Shown in pieces: positions 42,731-49,181 of a DNA stretch of 64,000 nt. The position numbers were made by a program, and so were the translations under genes. The DNA comes from CAWDVB01 sp963824105. Lineage in GTDB: Bacteria > Actinomycetota > Actinomycetes > Propionibacteriales > Nocardioidaceae. Numbering within the stretch: position 1 is the first letter of the stretch; the number at the start of each line of letters is the position of its first letter. Below the pieces are notes generated by a model. It did not search any database. It saw only the letters and a program-made list of their open reading frames with translations, and had not been told where the DNA came from. The stretch spans positions 310,001 through 374,000 of the forward strand of contig CAWGNN010000011.1 of assembly GCA_963824105.1 (NCBI GenBank), in the 5' to 3' direction.

Positions 42731-43266
42731 CGGCAGGACGGAAGCCAACGTGAACGCATACTAGGGGTTTCCTGAGAAGGCACAAGGCTTCCTCAAGTCT
42801 TCTCTTTGCCGGCCGCAGGCGCAGATTCGAGGAAACTACAACGGTTATGAGCGGAGTGTTGGACTTTCCTGAGAATTGCGTTTGCATTATCTTCAGGTTT
42901 CCTGCACTGGCCGAGGGGTAGGGAGCCAGGGGACCGAGCGAGTCGCAGCCGGCAGAGCACAACCGGTCAGGTCCTCCAACCGACCGCCGATCACGAGGTA
43001 TCGCGACGTCCAAGGGGGACAGACACCGGACCTGAGACCTTGATCTACCGACGTCCGCCTGACTCGTCGTACCCCCCGACGCAGGCGGTAGCCGATCGGC
43101 CATCCACCCCCCCACGGGCCGTCGGTAGCGGCAGCCGCAGCGCCCAGCGCTGCGGCTGCCGCCATCTTCCCGACATGGCACCCCAACCGCATCGGGCCTC
43201 GGGCGAGTCGCGGGCACTGGGTGGGGTACGGGATAGGCTTACCTGACTGTGAGCAGGAGGAGCCTG
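42731..43266. other. Long intergenic region with TTTCCT repeats and a strong hairpin
   Basis: About 536 bases between the divergent kinase and pgsA-like genes. The part next to the kinase (42765-42910) is markedly AT-richer than its surroundings and repeats TTTCCTGAGAA at 42768-42778 and 42867-42877, with related TTCCT pieces near 42788 and 42897 and the reverse GAGGAAA near 42828. A -10-like TAGTAT lies on the minus strand near 42760. No convincing gene is seen. The right part holds the hairpin at 43128-43162 and a -10-like TAGGCT at 43234-43239 for pgsA. Confidence 0.5.
43128..43162. terminator. Perfect 16-bp hairpin upstream of the pgsA-like gene
   Basis: GCGGCAGCCGCAGCGC (43128-43143) and GCGCTGCGGCTGCCGC (43147-43162) pair fully around CCA. 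No U-tract follows on either strand. It lies ~72 bases before the predicted -10 of pgsA, so it may be an upstream insulator/terminator or a regulatory structure. Confidence 0.5.
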
Positions 43267-43875
43267 GTGTCGGTCGACAAGCCGGTGTCGCGTAACTCGT
43301 GGGTGACCTTGCCCAACGCGATCAGCCTCGTCAGGTTGCTGGGTGTCCCGCTCTTCCTCTGGCTGATTCTGGTTCGCCATGCCGACACGTGGGCTCTGAT
43401 CGTGCTGGTGGCCTCCGGTGTGTCGGACTATCTGGACGGGTATCTGGCCCGTCGGCTGAATCAAACCTCCAAGCTCGGTCAACTGCTCGACCCGATCGCT
43501 GACCGGCTCTACATCCTGTCCACGGTGGCGGGCCTCGCGGTCCGCGACATCATTCCCATCTGGTTCGCAGTGCTCGTGCCGATGCGCGATGTCTTGCTCT
43601 GGGGACTGGTCCCGTCCTTGCGCAAACGGGGCTATGCGGCCCTCCCGGTTCACTTCTTGGGCAAGGCTGCGACCGCGGCCCTGCTCTATGCGTTCCCCTT
43701 GCTTCTCCTGGCCGATGTCTCGTCGCTGCCAGGGAGGATCGCTGAGGTCTTCGGGTGGGCATTCGCGATCTGGGGCGCGGCTGTGTACTGGTGGGTGGGA
43801 GTGGTCTACGCCTGGCAGGTACGGGCCTTGGTCCGGCTCCATGACGGCGGAGTCGTCGATGCCCACGAGTACTGA
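43267..43875 (+). CDS. pgsA2: CDP-alcohol phosphatidyltransferase (PgsA/Rv1822-like)
   Basis: 202 residues. The family metal-binding motif is spread over SDYLDGYLARRLN and GQLLDPIADRLY (DG-x2-AR-x8-G-x3-D-x3-D). About five membrane helices. It joins CDP-diacylglycerol to a glycerol-type alcohol; Rv1822 is usually called phosphatidylglycerophosphate or cardiolipin synthase. The GTG at 43267 is chosen because AGGAGG lies 6 bases before it; an earlier GTG at 43249 would place that site inside the gene. It heads a block in the same order as Rv1822-Rv1832. Confidence 0.85.
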   Translation: MSVDKPVSRNSWVTLPNAISLVRLLGVPLFLWLILVRHADTWALIVLVASGVSDYLDGYLARRLNQTSKLGQLLDPIADRLYILSTVAGLAVRDIIPIWFAVLVPMRDVLLWGLVPSLRKRGYAALPVHFLGKAATAALLYAFPLLLLADVSSLPGRIAEVFGWAFAIWGAAVYWWVGVVYAWQVRALVRLHDGGVVDAHEY

Positions 43876-44698
43876 CCCGGCGGCAACGGGGCCCCGTGGA
43901 GTGCAGACGCTGGGTCTGCTGGAACGTATTCAGGTGACGGCGTTCGATGAGGGGTACCGGGAGGCCGCCGGCCAGCCGTGGTCACACCGCTCGACTTCGG
44001 TTTCGAAAGCGCTTGCCACGATCGTCCTCGTCGTGTTCGCCATCTTGTTGACCACTGCCGGGCTTCAGACCAGGGCCGACGCACCCTTGCAGGCTTCGGA
44101 TCGGCAGTCTCTGATCTCCCAGATCAACGCTCAGAAGTCCCGCCTGTCCAGCCTCACAGCCAGGGCTGCGAGGCTCCAGCACACCGTCGCCACGCTCACC
44201 AGCCAGGGGCTCACGAGCACCCAAGCGGGTCGGGCAGCCGACCTGCAGCTGAGCCTGCTCGGGATTCCGGCGGGGACCTCCGTGGTGACCGGCCCCGGTG
44301 TGCGGATCACGGTCGACGACTCGGTGGACGCGGCGTTCACGGGCGGCAGGGTTCTCGACGTGGACCTGCAGAGCCTGGTCAATGGCCTCTGGACCGCTGG
44401 AGCCGAAGCAGTCGCCATCAACAATCAGCGGATCACGCCCCTGTCCGCCATTCGCGCCGCCGGTGACGCGATCACGGTGAACTTCCGCTCCCTGTCTCGG
44501 CCTTACGTGGTTACCGCGATCGGGGATCCGAACACGCTCGCGTCTCGCTTCATCAAGAGCCGGGGTGGTACCACCTGGCTCTCACTTCAGAAGGTCTACG
44601 GCTTGCGTTTCGAGATAGCCTCGGCCCAATCCTTGACCCTGCCCGCAGTATCGGTTCCGACGCTCCGCTACGCACACCCGCTGGAGGTGGCTCAGTGA
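43859..44698 (+). CDS. DUF881 membrane-anchored protein (first copy)
   Basis: 279 residues. A single membrane helix (LATIVLVVFAILLTTAGL, about residues 52-69) is followed by a coiled coil (SLISQINAQKSRLSSLTARAAR) and the extracytoplasmic DUF881 domain (VVTGPGVRITVDDS, LVNGLWTAGAEAVAINNQRI, PYVVTAIGDPNTL). The start overlaps the end of the pgsA-like gene by 17 bases. It matches Rv1823 in position. Function is not known; the layout resembles divisome or envelope proteins. Confidence 0.85.
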   Translation: MPTSTDPAATGPRGVQTLGLLERIQVTAFDEGYREAAGQPWSHRSTSVSKALATIVLVVFAILLTTAGLQTRADAPLQASDRQSLISQINAQKSRLSSLTARAARLQHTVATLTSQGLTSTQAGRAADLQLSLLGIPAGTSVVTGPGVRITVDDSVDAAFTGGRVLDVDLQSLVNGLWTAGAEAVAINNQRITPLSAIRAAGDAITVNFRSLSRPYVVTAIGDPNTLASRFIKSRGGTTWLSLQKVYGLRFEIASAQSLTLPAVSVPTLRYAHPLEVAQ

Positions 44699-45027
44699 TT
44701 GCCGCTGGGGGCCTTGTCCTCGGGATCATCCTCGGGCTGATCTTCCAGCCCCATGTGCCCGCTCCACTGCAGCCGTACCTTCCGATCGCCGTCGTGGCGG
44801 CGCTCGATGCGGTCTTCGGTGCGCTCCGGGCCTACCTGGAGGGGATCTTCGACAACCGAATCTTCGTCATCTCGTTCCTGAGCAACGTGCTCATCGCGGC
44901 TTTGATCGTCTACCTGGGCGACCAGCTCGGGGTGGGCGGGCAGTTGGCGACCGGCGTCATCGTCGTGCTCGGGATCCGCATCTTCTCCAACGTGGCCGCC
45001 ATCCGCCGTCGCGTCTTCGGCGCATGA
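44695..45027 (+). CDS. sbp: Small basic family protein (DUF1290, Sbp)
   Basis: 110 residues with three or four hydrophobic helices and a basic end (IRIFSNVAAIRRRVFGA). The core ALDAVFGALRAYLEGIFDN is the family signature. It lies between the two DUF881 genes with 4-base overlaps on both sides, the same order as Rv1823-Rv1825 in mycobacteria and as seen in Firmicutes near division genes. Probably part of one membrane complex with the DUF881 proteins; this is inferred. Confidence 0.88.
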   Translation: MIAAGGLVLGIILGLIFQPHVPAPLQPYLPIAVVAALDAVFGALRAYLEGIFDNRIFVISFLSNVLIAALIVYLGDQLGVGGQLATGVIVVLGIRIFSNVAAIRRRVFGA

Positions 45028-45845
45028 GCTCCGATAGCGACGCGCCCGAGCCAGGTGCCGAATCAGGCCCCGGCGTGGACACTCCCGTGGACCCCGGCGT
45101 GGATACTCCCATGGTCCAGAAGCCCAGCACCGGCCGCCAGCGGTTGATGCAAGCGCTGATGCGCCCCCGCAAGGGCCAGCTCATCGCCGGACTGCTCCTC
45201 CTGGCGCTGGGCTTCGCGGGGGTGACGCAGGTGCGAACGCACGGGAGCTCCGGCACCTACGCAGGGGCTCGACAAAGCGATCTGGTCTCGCTACTCAATT
45301 CGCTGTCGTCATCGACCAGCCGGATCCAACGAGAGATCAACCGGTTGACACAGACGCGTGACTCTCTCAAGTCGGACTCGAACGCCAAGGAGACCGCGCT
45401 GAATCTTGCCAAGGAGCAGGAGACCACGCTCTCGATCGTTGCCGGCACCATCCCGGTGACCGGGCCGGGTGTCCGGATCACCATTCGCGACTCCGGGTCC
45501 GTGGTCAGCGTCGAGTCCCTGGTCAACGGGGTGTCAGAGCTCCGCGATGCGGGCGCAGAGGCGATCGCCATCAATGGCACCCGCGTGGTGGCATCCACCG
45601 CCTTCGCTCAGGACTCGCAGGGTCACCTGATGGTGGGCGGCACGCAGTTGTCTACGCCTTATGTCGTCAGCGTCATTGGAGATCCAGAGACGCTGAAGTC
45701 GGCGGTGGCGTTCCAGGGAGGCTTCGCCTTCGAGGTGCGCGCTGCCGGCGCGAGGCTGGGGGTCCGGACCTCGGACTCGGTCGACATCGCGGCCGTGGTG
45801 TCGGTGACCCCAGCGCTGTACGCGAGTCCCGCCCCTCCGGAGTAG
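45024..45845 (+). CDS. DUF881 membrane-anchored protein (second copy)
   Basis: 273 residues. It has a Pro/Gly/Asp-rich cytoplasmic N-terminus with a short repeat (GVDTPVDPGVDTP), one membrane helix (LIAGLLLLALGFAGVTQV), a coiled coil and a DUF881 domain (VTGPGVRITIRDSG, LVNGVSELRDAGAEAIAING). It is clearly a paralogue of the gene two places upstream and matches Rv1825. It lacks the long insertion of the first copy around the ligand-side loop. Confidence 0.85.
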   Translation: MSSDSDAPEPGAESGPGVDTPVDPGVDTPMVQKPSTGRQRLMQALMRPRKGQLIAGLLLLALGFAGVTQVRTHGSSGTYAGARQSDLVSLLNSLSSSTSRIQREINRLTQTRDSLKSDSNAKETALNLAKEQETTLSIVAGTIPVTGPGVRITIRDSGSVVSVESLVNGVSELRDAGAEAIAINGTRVVASTAFAQDSQGHLMVGGTQLSTPYVVSVIGDPETLKSAVAFQGGFAFEVRAAGARLGVRTSDSVDIAAVVSVTPALYASPAPPE

Positions 45846-45882
45846 TCTCGCGCTGAGGTTGGACTGATACGAGAGGAAGCCC

Positions 45883-46257
45883 GTGATCCCCGACGATCTT
45901 GTGTACACCGCAGAGCATGAATGGGTGCGAGGCACCGGTCCAGTCCGCGTGGGTGTCACCGACTATGCCCAGGACGCACTCGGCGACATCGTCTACGTCT
46001 CGTTGCCCGATGTCGGCACATCGGTGACGGCTGGTGAGTCCGTCGGCGAGCTCGAGTCCACCAAGTCCGTCAGCGACGTGTACTGCCCGGTCACGGGCAC
46101 GGTCACCGCGCGCAACGATGCGCTCGTCGACGGCCCCGAGGCGGTCAACGATGACCCGTACGGCTCAGGCTGGCTGTTCGAGGTTGAGATCGACTCTTCG
46201 GCACAGCTCGAAGGACTGCTTTCCGCCGCGGAGTACCAAGAGGCCATCTCCGAGTGA
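45883..46257 (+). CDS. gcvH: Glycine cleavage system H protein
   Basis: 124 residues, the lipoyl carrier that shuttles the aminomethyl group between the P, T and L proteins. The lipoylated Lys61 sits in GELESTKSVSDVY, and YTAEHEWVRGTG and YGSGWLFEVE are family blocks. GTG start with GAGAGGAAG upstream. gcvP lies about 2.9 kb downstream; gcvT was not found in the window. Confidence 0.96.
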   Translation: MIPDDLVYTAEHEWVRGTGPVRVGVTDYAQDALGDIVYVSLPDVGTSVTAGESVGELESTKSVSDVYCPVTGTVTARNDALVDGPEAVNDDPYGSGWLFEVEIDSSAQLEGLLSAAEYQEAISE

Positions 46258-46401
46258 GCCCTGGCGAGGGCGGCGGCGCAGTGTCGCGAGGATCGGAGAT
46301 ACCGTGCCGGTTCTCGCTCCTGCGAACCGCATCCTCCTGGTAGGTTCGGAGAATCAACCTCCACTCACGGTTGAGAGTTCCATCCGAGGCGAGGTGAGCC
46401 C

Positions 46402-46905
46402 GTGCTCCTGTGTACCGCGTGCGGTCATTCCAACGAAGACGACGCACGATTCTGCTCTCAGTGCGGATCCCGGCTGGAGCCGATAGCCGAGGCCGCGAAC
46501 GAGACCACCGCCGCGATCGCGGCAATCCGCGCAGAGGCGGCCGACGAGCGACAGCTCAGTGATGCCGACGCGGCAGCGGTGGATGCGCTCCCCGAGGGGT
46601 GCGCCCTCCTCGTCGTCCAGCGTGGGCCGGGAGCCGGCAGTCGCTTCCTGCTCGACAACGACGTCGTAACGGCCGGACGTCACCCCGACAGCGACATCTT
46701 CCTCGACGATGTGACCGTGTCGCGCCGGCACGCAGAGTTCCGGCGCGGCCCCGATGGGTTCGCCGTCGTCGACGTGGGCAGCCTCAACGGCACCTACGTG
46801 AACCGCGACCGGATCGACGAGGTCGCCCTCCAGGGCGGCGACGAGGTTCAGATTGGCAAGTACCGGCTGGTCTACTTCGCCAGCCACCTCGGGACCGGCT
46901 CGTGA
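46402..46905 (+). CDS. garA: GarA/OdhI-type FHA protein with N-terminal zinc ribbon
   Basis: 167 residues. Positions 4-22 form a zinc ribbon (CTACGHSNEDDARFCSQCG). A linker with NETTAAIAAIR keeps the ETT that serine/threonine kinases modify in GarA. The FHA domain follows (VTAGRHPDSDIFLDD, VSRRHAEFRR, NGTYVNRDRID). GarA/OdhI inhibit 2-oxoglutarate dehydrogenase and glutamate dehydrogenase when unphosphorylated. The ribbon is absent from M. tuberculosis GarA, as far as I recall. GTG start with GAGGTGAG upstream. Position equals Rv1827. Confidence 0.88.
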   Translation: MLLCTACGHSNEDDARFCSQCGSRLEPIAEAANETTAAIAAIRAEAADERQLSDADAAAVDALPEGCALLVVQRGPGAGSRFLLDNDVVTAGRHPDSDIFLDDVTVSRRHAEFRRGPDGFAVVDVGSLNGTYVNRDRIDEVALQGGDEVQIGKYRLVYFASHLGTGS

Positions 46906-47627
46906 CCGCTGAGCGTTCCCGCCGGAGGCCGATGAGCATCGGTGAGGTTCTCGATTCGCTGTGCGAGGAGTTCCCGGGCACCACGCACTCCAAGATCCGC
47001 TTCTACGAAGACCAGGGCCTGGTCCGTCCTGAGCGCACGCCCTCCCAGTACCGCAAGTACTCCACGGAGGACCTGGAGCGACTCCGCTACGTGCTCAGGG
47101 TTCAGCGCGAGCACTACTTGCCGCTCAAGGTGATCAAGGAGCACCTCGACGCGATGGACCGCGGACTCGAGCCGCCAGCGTTGATCACCGGGCCCCAGGT
47201 CCCCGCGGTCCTTCCGCTGGGCGACGGGCTCCCCACCGCCCGCACCATGGGGGAGACCAGCAGCCTTCGTCTGAGTCGTAAGGAGATTCTGGCCGCCGCC
47301 GAGGTCGAGGAGAGTTTCCTGGCGCAACTGGAGGAGTTCGGGCTTGTGGCGGCGCCCAAGGGTCGCATCCCGTACACACGCGACGACCTGGTCGTGATCC
47401 AGATGGCCAAGGAGCTGGCCCAGTTCGGACTTGAGCCGCGGCACCTCCGCGCGTTCCGGACGGCTGCCGACCGTGAGATCGGGGTCGTCGAGCAGGTGCT
47501 CGCCGCCGTGCGTGGGGGACGGGACGCCTCGGCCACTGCTCGCGCCGATGAGCTCGAGGCAGAGATTGCGGCACTTTCCGTGCGGCTGCATGTCGCCCTG
47601 GTGCGCGCTGCCCTCCACCGCCGCTGA
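46902..47627 (+). CDS. MerR-family regulator (Rv1828-like)
   Basis: 241 residues. The winged-helix domain reads MSIGEVLDSLCEEFPGTTHS, KIRFYEDQGLVRPERTPSQYRKYS. A second MerR-like region is visible about residue 125 (LSRKEILAAAEVEESFLAQLEEFGLV), as in Rv1828. A C-terminal coiled coil follows. GTG overlaps the garA stop (GTGA); an ATG at 46932 would give the bare MerR domain start. No Cys-based metal site is apparent. Confidence 0.87.
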   Translation: MTAERSRRRPMSIGEVLDSLCEEFPGTTHSKIRFYEDQGLVRPERTPSQYRKYSTEDLERLRYVLRVQREHYLPLKVIKEHLDAMDRGLEPPALITGPQVPAVLPLGDGLPTARTMGETSSLRLSRKEILAAAEVEESFLAQLEEFGLVAAPKGRIPYTRDDLVVIQMAKELAQFGLEPRHLRAFRTAADREIGVVEQVLAAVRGGRDASATARADELEAEIAALSVRLHVALVRAALHRR

Positions 47628-47665
47628 CGGGTTTCGGGCAGCCGCAGTACGAGTACGCTGACGGT

Positions 47666-48148
47666 GTGCGAGAGCTCGAGGTAGTCGGAGTCCGGGTCGA
47701 GATGCCGTCCAATGCTCCTTTGGTCTTGCTTCGGGAGCGGGATGCGGGCCGTTATCTGCCCATCTGGATCGGGGCAGGGGAGGCGACAGCGATTGCCTTC
47801 GCCGAACAGGGCGTGGTCCCACCGCGCCCGCTGACCCACGATCTGATCAAGGACATCCTCGCGGCGACATCGAGCAATCTCGCCGAGGTCCGGATCGTCG
47901 ACATCCGCGACGGCGTCTTCTATGCCACCCTCGCGTTCGCTTCGGGGGCCGAGGTGAGCGCCCGTCCCTCGGACGGCATCGCTCTGGCACTGCGGACCGG
48001 CTCTCCCATCCTGTGCGAGGAAAGTGTCCTGGAGGAGGCCGGCATCACCGCTGCAGAGTCGGGTGAGACCGAGGAGGAGGAGTCCGAGGTCGAGAAGTTC
48101 CGTGAGTTCCTCGACTCGGTTTCGCCTGAGGACTTCGAGGGAGAGTAA
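47666..48148 (+). CDS. Bifunctional nuclease family protein (DUF151)
   Basis: 160 residues. It starts MRELEVVGVRVEMPSNAPLV and has LRERDAGRYLPIWIGAGEATAI and ASGAEVSARPSDGIALALRTG, the DUF151 signature. The last 30 residues are very acidic. Related plant and mycobacterial proteins (Rv1829) have been described as bifunctional nucleases. The GTG start lies 38 bp after the MerR gene. Confidence 0.88.
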   Translation: MRELEVVGVRVEMPSNAPLVLLRERDAGRYLPIWIGAGEATAIAFAEQGVVPPRPLTHDLIKDILAATSSNLAEVRIVDIRDGVFYATLAFASGAEVSARPSDGIALALRTGSPILCEESVLEEAGITAAESGETEEEESEVEKFREFLDSVSPEDFEGE

Positions 48149-48153
48149 CTCTT

Positions 48154-48176
48154 ACCCTCAACTTGAGGTTGAGGGT
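48154..48176. promoter_or_regulatory. MerR-type palindrome upstream of the second merR
   Basis: Arms ACCCTCAAC (48154-48162) and GTTGAGGGT (48168-48176) are perfect and flank TTGAG. A further half-site ACCCTCAACC occurs at 48221-48230 inside the promoter below. Sites of the CCTCAA/TTGAGG kind are common for MerR regulators. It begins only 6 bases after the DUF151 stop. Confidence 0.6.
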
Positions 48177-48214
48177 TTGCCCGTTCGGACGACACGCCGC
48201 GAGCGGGGGAGTCG

Positions 48215-48243
48215 TTGACCACCCTCAACCAGAGCCTTAGAGT
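48215..48243 (+). promoter_or_regulatory. Promoter of the Rv1830-like merR gene
   Basis: TTGACC (48215-48220), a 17-base spacer and TAGAGT (48238-48243) fit the vegetative consensus. The spacer contains a half-site ACCCTCAACC matching the palindrome at 48154. Transcription would start near 48250, giving a ~95-base leader to the ATG-equivalent GTG at 48345. Confidence 0.6.
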
Positions 48244-48344
48244 GCGAGTGTCCTCGATGTAACTCCACCGTTGTACTCATTCCGGGTGCGACGACCTTCC
48301 CCCCAGGGGTTGCAGCGGCTCGAGGCCGATGACGGAGGTCAACC

Positions 48345-48947
48345 GTGACGGGCAAGCGCGACGAGGCTGGTCGGGACAAGGCCGCCGAGGCTCAGGCGCA
48401 CAGCGCTGCAGATCAGCAAGGGCTCCTCTTCGACGACGACGTCTCACCGCTTCCAGAAGGTGTGGGCTACCGGGGACCGACGGCATGCAACGCCGCGGGG
48501 ATCACTTACCGGCAGCTCGACTACTGGGCCCGGACGGGCCTGGTCGACCCGACGGTTCGCGGAGCGTCCGGATCCGGCACTCAGCGCCTCTACTCCTTCC
48601 GCGACATTCTTCTGCTCAAAGTCATCAAGAGGCTCCTGGACGCGGGCATCTCGCTGCAGCAGATCCGGACCGCGGTCCAGCACCTTCGGGAGCGGGGCAC
48701 CGATGACCTGACCAGGGTCACCCTGATGAGCGACGGCGCGACCGTCTACGAGTGCACCTCCAACGACGAGGTGATCGACCTCCTGCAAGGCGGCCAGGGT
48801 GTCTTCGGGATTGCCATCGGCGGCGTTTGGCGCGAGATCGAGGGCACGCTGGCGCAGTTGCCGAGCGAGCGCGCCGAGGGGCCGGAGTCGTCGGAGAGCG
48901 CCGGCGATGAGCTTGCGGCGCGGCGACAGGCGAAGCTGATCAGCTGA
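48345..48947 (+). CDS. MerR-family regulator (Rv1830-like)
   Basis: 200 residues. A disordered, acidic N-terminus (to about residue 40) precedes a winged-helix domain (TACNAAGITYRQLDYWARTG, QRLYSFRDILLLKVIKRLL). The middle part (GVFGIAIGGVWREIEGTLAQL) matches the Rv1830 group linked in mycobacteria to growth and division control. It has its own promoter with a MerR-type palindrome upstream, so autoregulation is likely. GTG start. Confidence 0.87.
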   Translation: MTGKRDEAGRDKAAEAQAHSAADQQGLLFDDDVSPLPEGVGYRGPTACNAAGITYRQLDYWARTGLVDPTVRGASGSGTQRLYSFRDILLLKVIKRLLDAGISLQQIRTAVQHLRERGTDDLTRVTLMSDGATVYECTSNDEVIDLLQGGQGVFGIAIGGVWREIEGTLAQLPSERAEGPESSESAGDELAARRQAKLIS

Positions 48948-48967
48948 CGTATTGACGGCTTGGTGGG

Positions 48968-48990
48968 GAGGGCGGGCGTGGCCCGCCCTC
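48968..48990 (+). terminator. Hairpin terminator after the second merR
   Basis: GAGGGCGGGC (48968-48977) and GCCCGCCCTC (48981-48990) pair around GTG, 20 bases after the merR stop. The following GTTCACGTTC is mildly T-rich. It separates merR from the glycine riboswitch unit. Confidence 0.7.
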
Positions 48991-49040
48991 GTTCACGTTC
49001 CGGCGCAGATTCGCTGCTAGGCTTGCTGAGCCGTTCACAG

Positions 49041-49136
49041 CAGACGGGAGAGTCTCCGCTAGCGGAGCGCCGAAGGGGCAAATCCTCCCCGGAACCTCTC
49101 AGGCACCCGGACCGTTTGCCATAGGCGACTCTGAAG
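49041..49136 (+). ncRNA. Glycine riboswitch, single aptamer
   Basis: The conserved core is clear: CGGGAGAG near 49045, a P2/P3 stem region (GCTAGCGGAGC), GCCGAAGGGGCAA, then CCTCTCAGGCACC and a closing ATAGGCGACTCTG. This is the standard gcvT-type glycine aptamer. Only one aptamer is seen. It lies directly before gcvP, where glycine binding would be expected to raise expression so that excess glycine is degraded. A -10-like TAGGCT at 49018-49023 could start the leader. Confidence 0.9.
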
Positions 49137-49181
49137 CTTTCGGTGACAGAGGGGGAGGCAGCCTTTGTTGAGGAGCCTCTC

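Noticed and set aside
46354..46374. TCAACC/GGTTGA inverted repeat before garA as a MerR site.
   Set aside because: The arms are only 6 bp with a 9-base gap and the match to the 48154 palindrome is partial, so it may be chance.
49143..49181. GTG at 49143 as the gcvP start.
   Set aside because: It abuts the riboswitch core and has no ribosome site, whereas GTG 49182 has GAGGAG at the right spacing.
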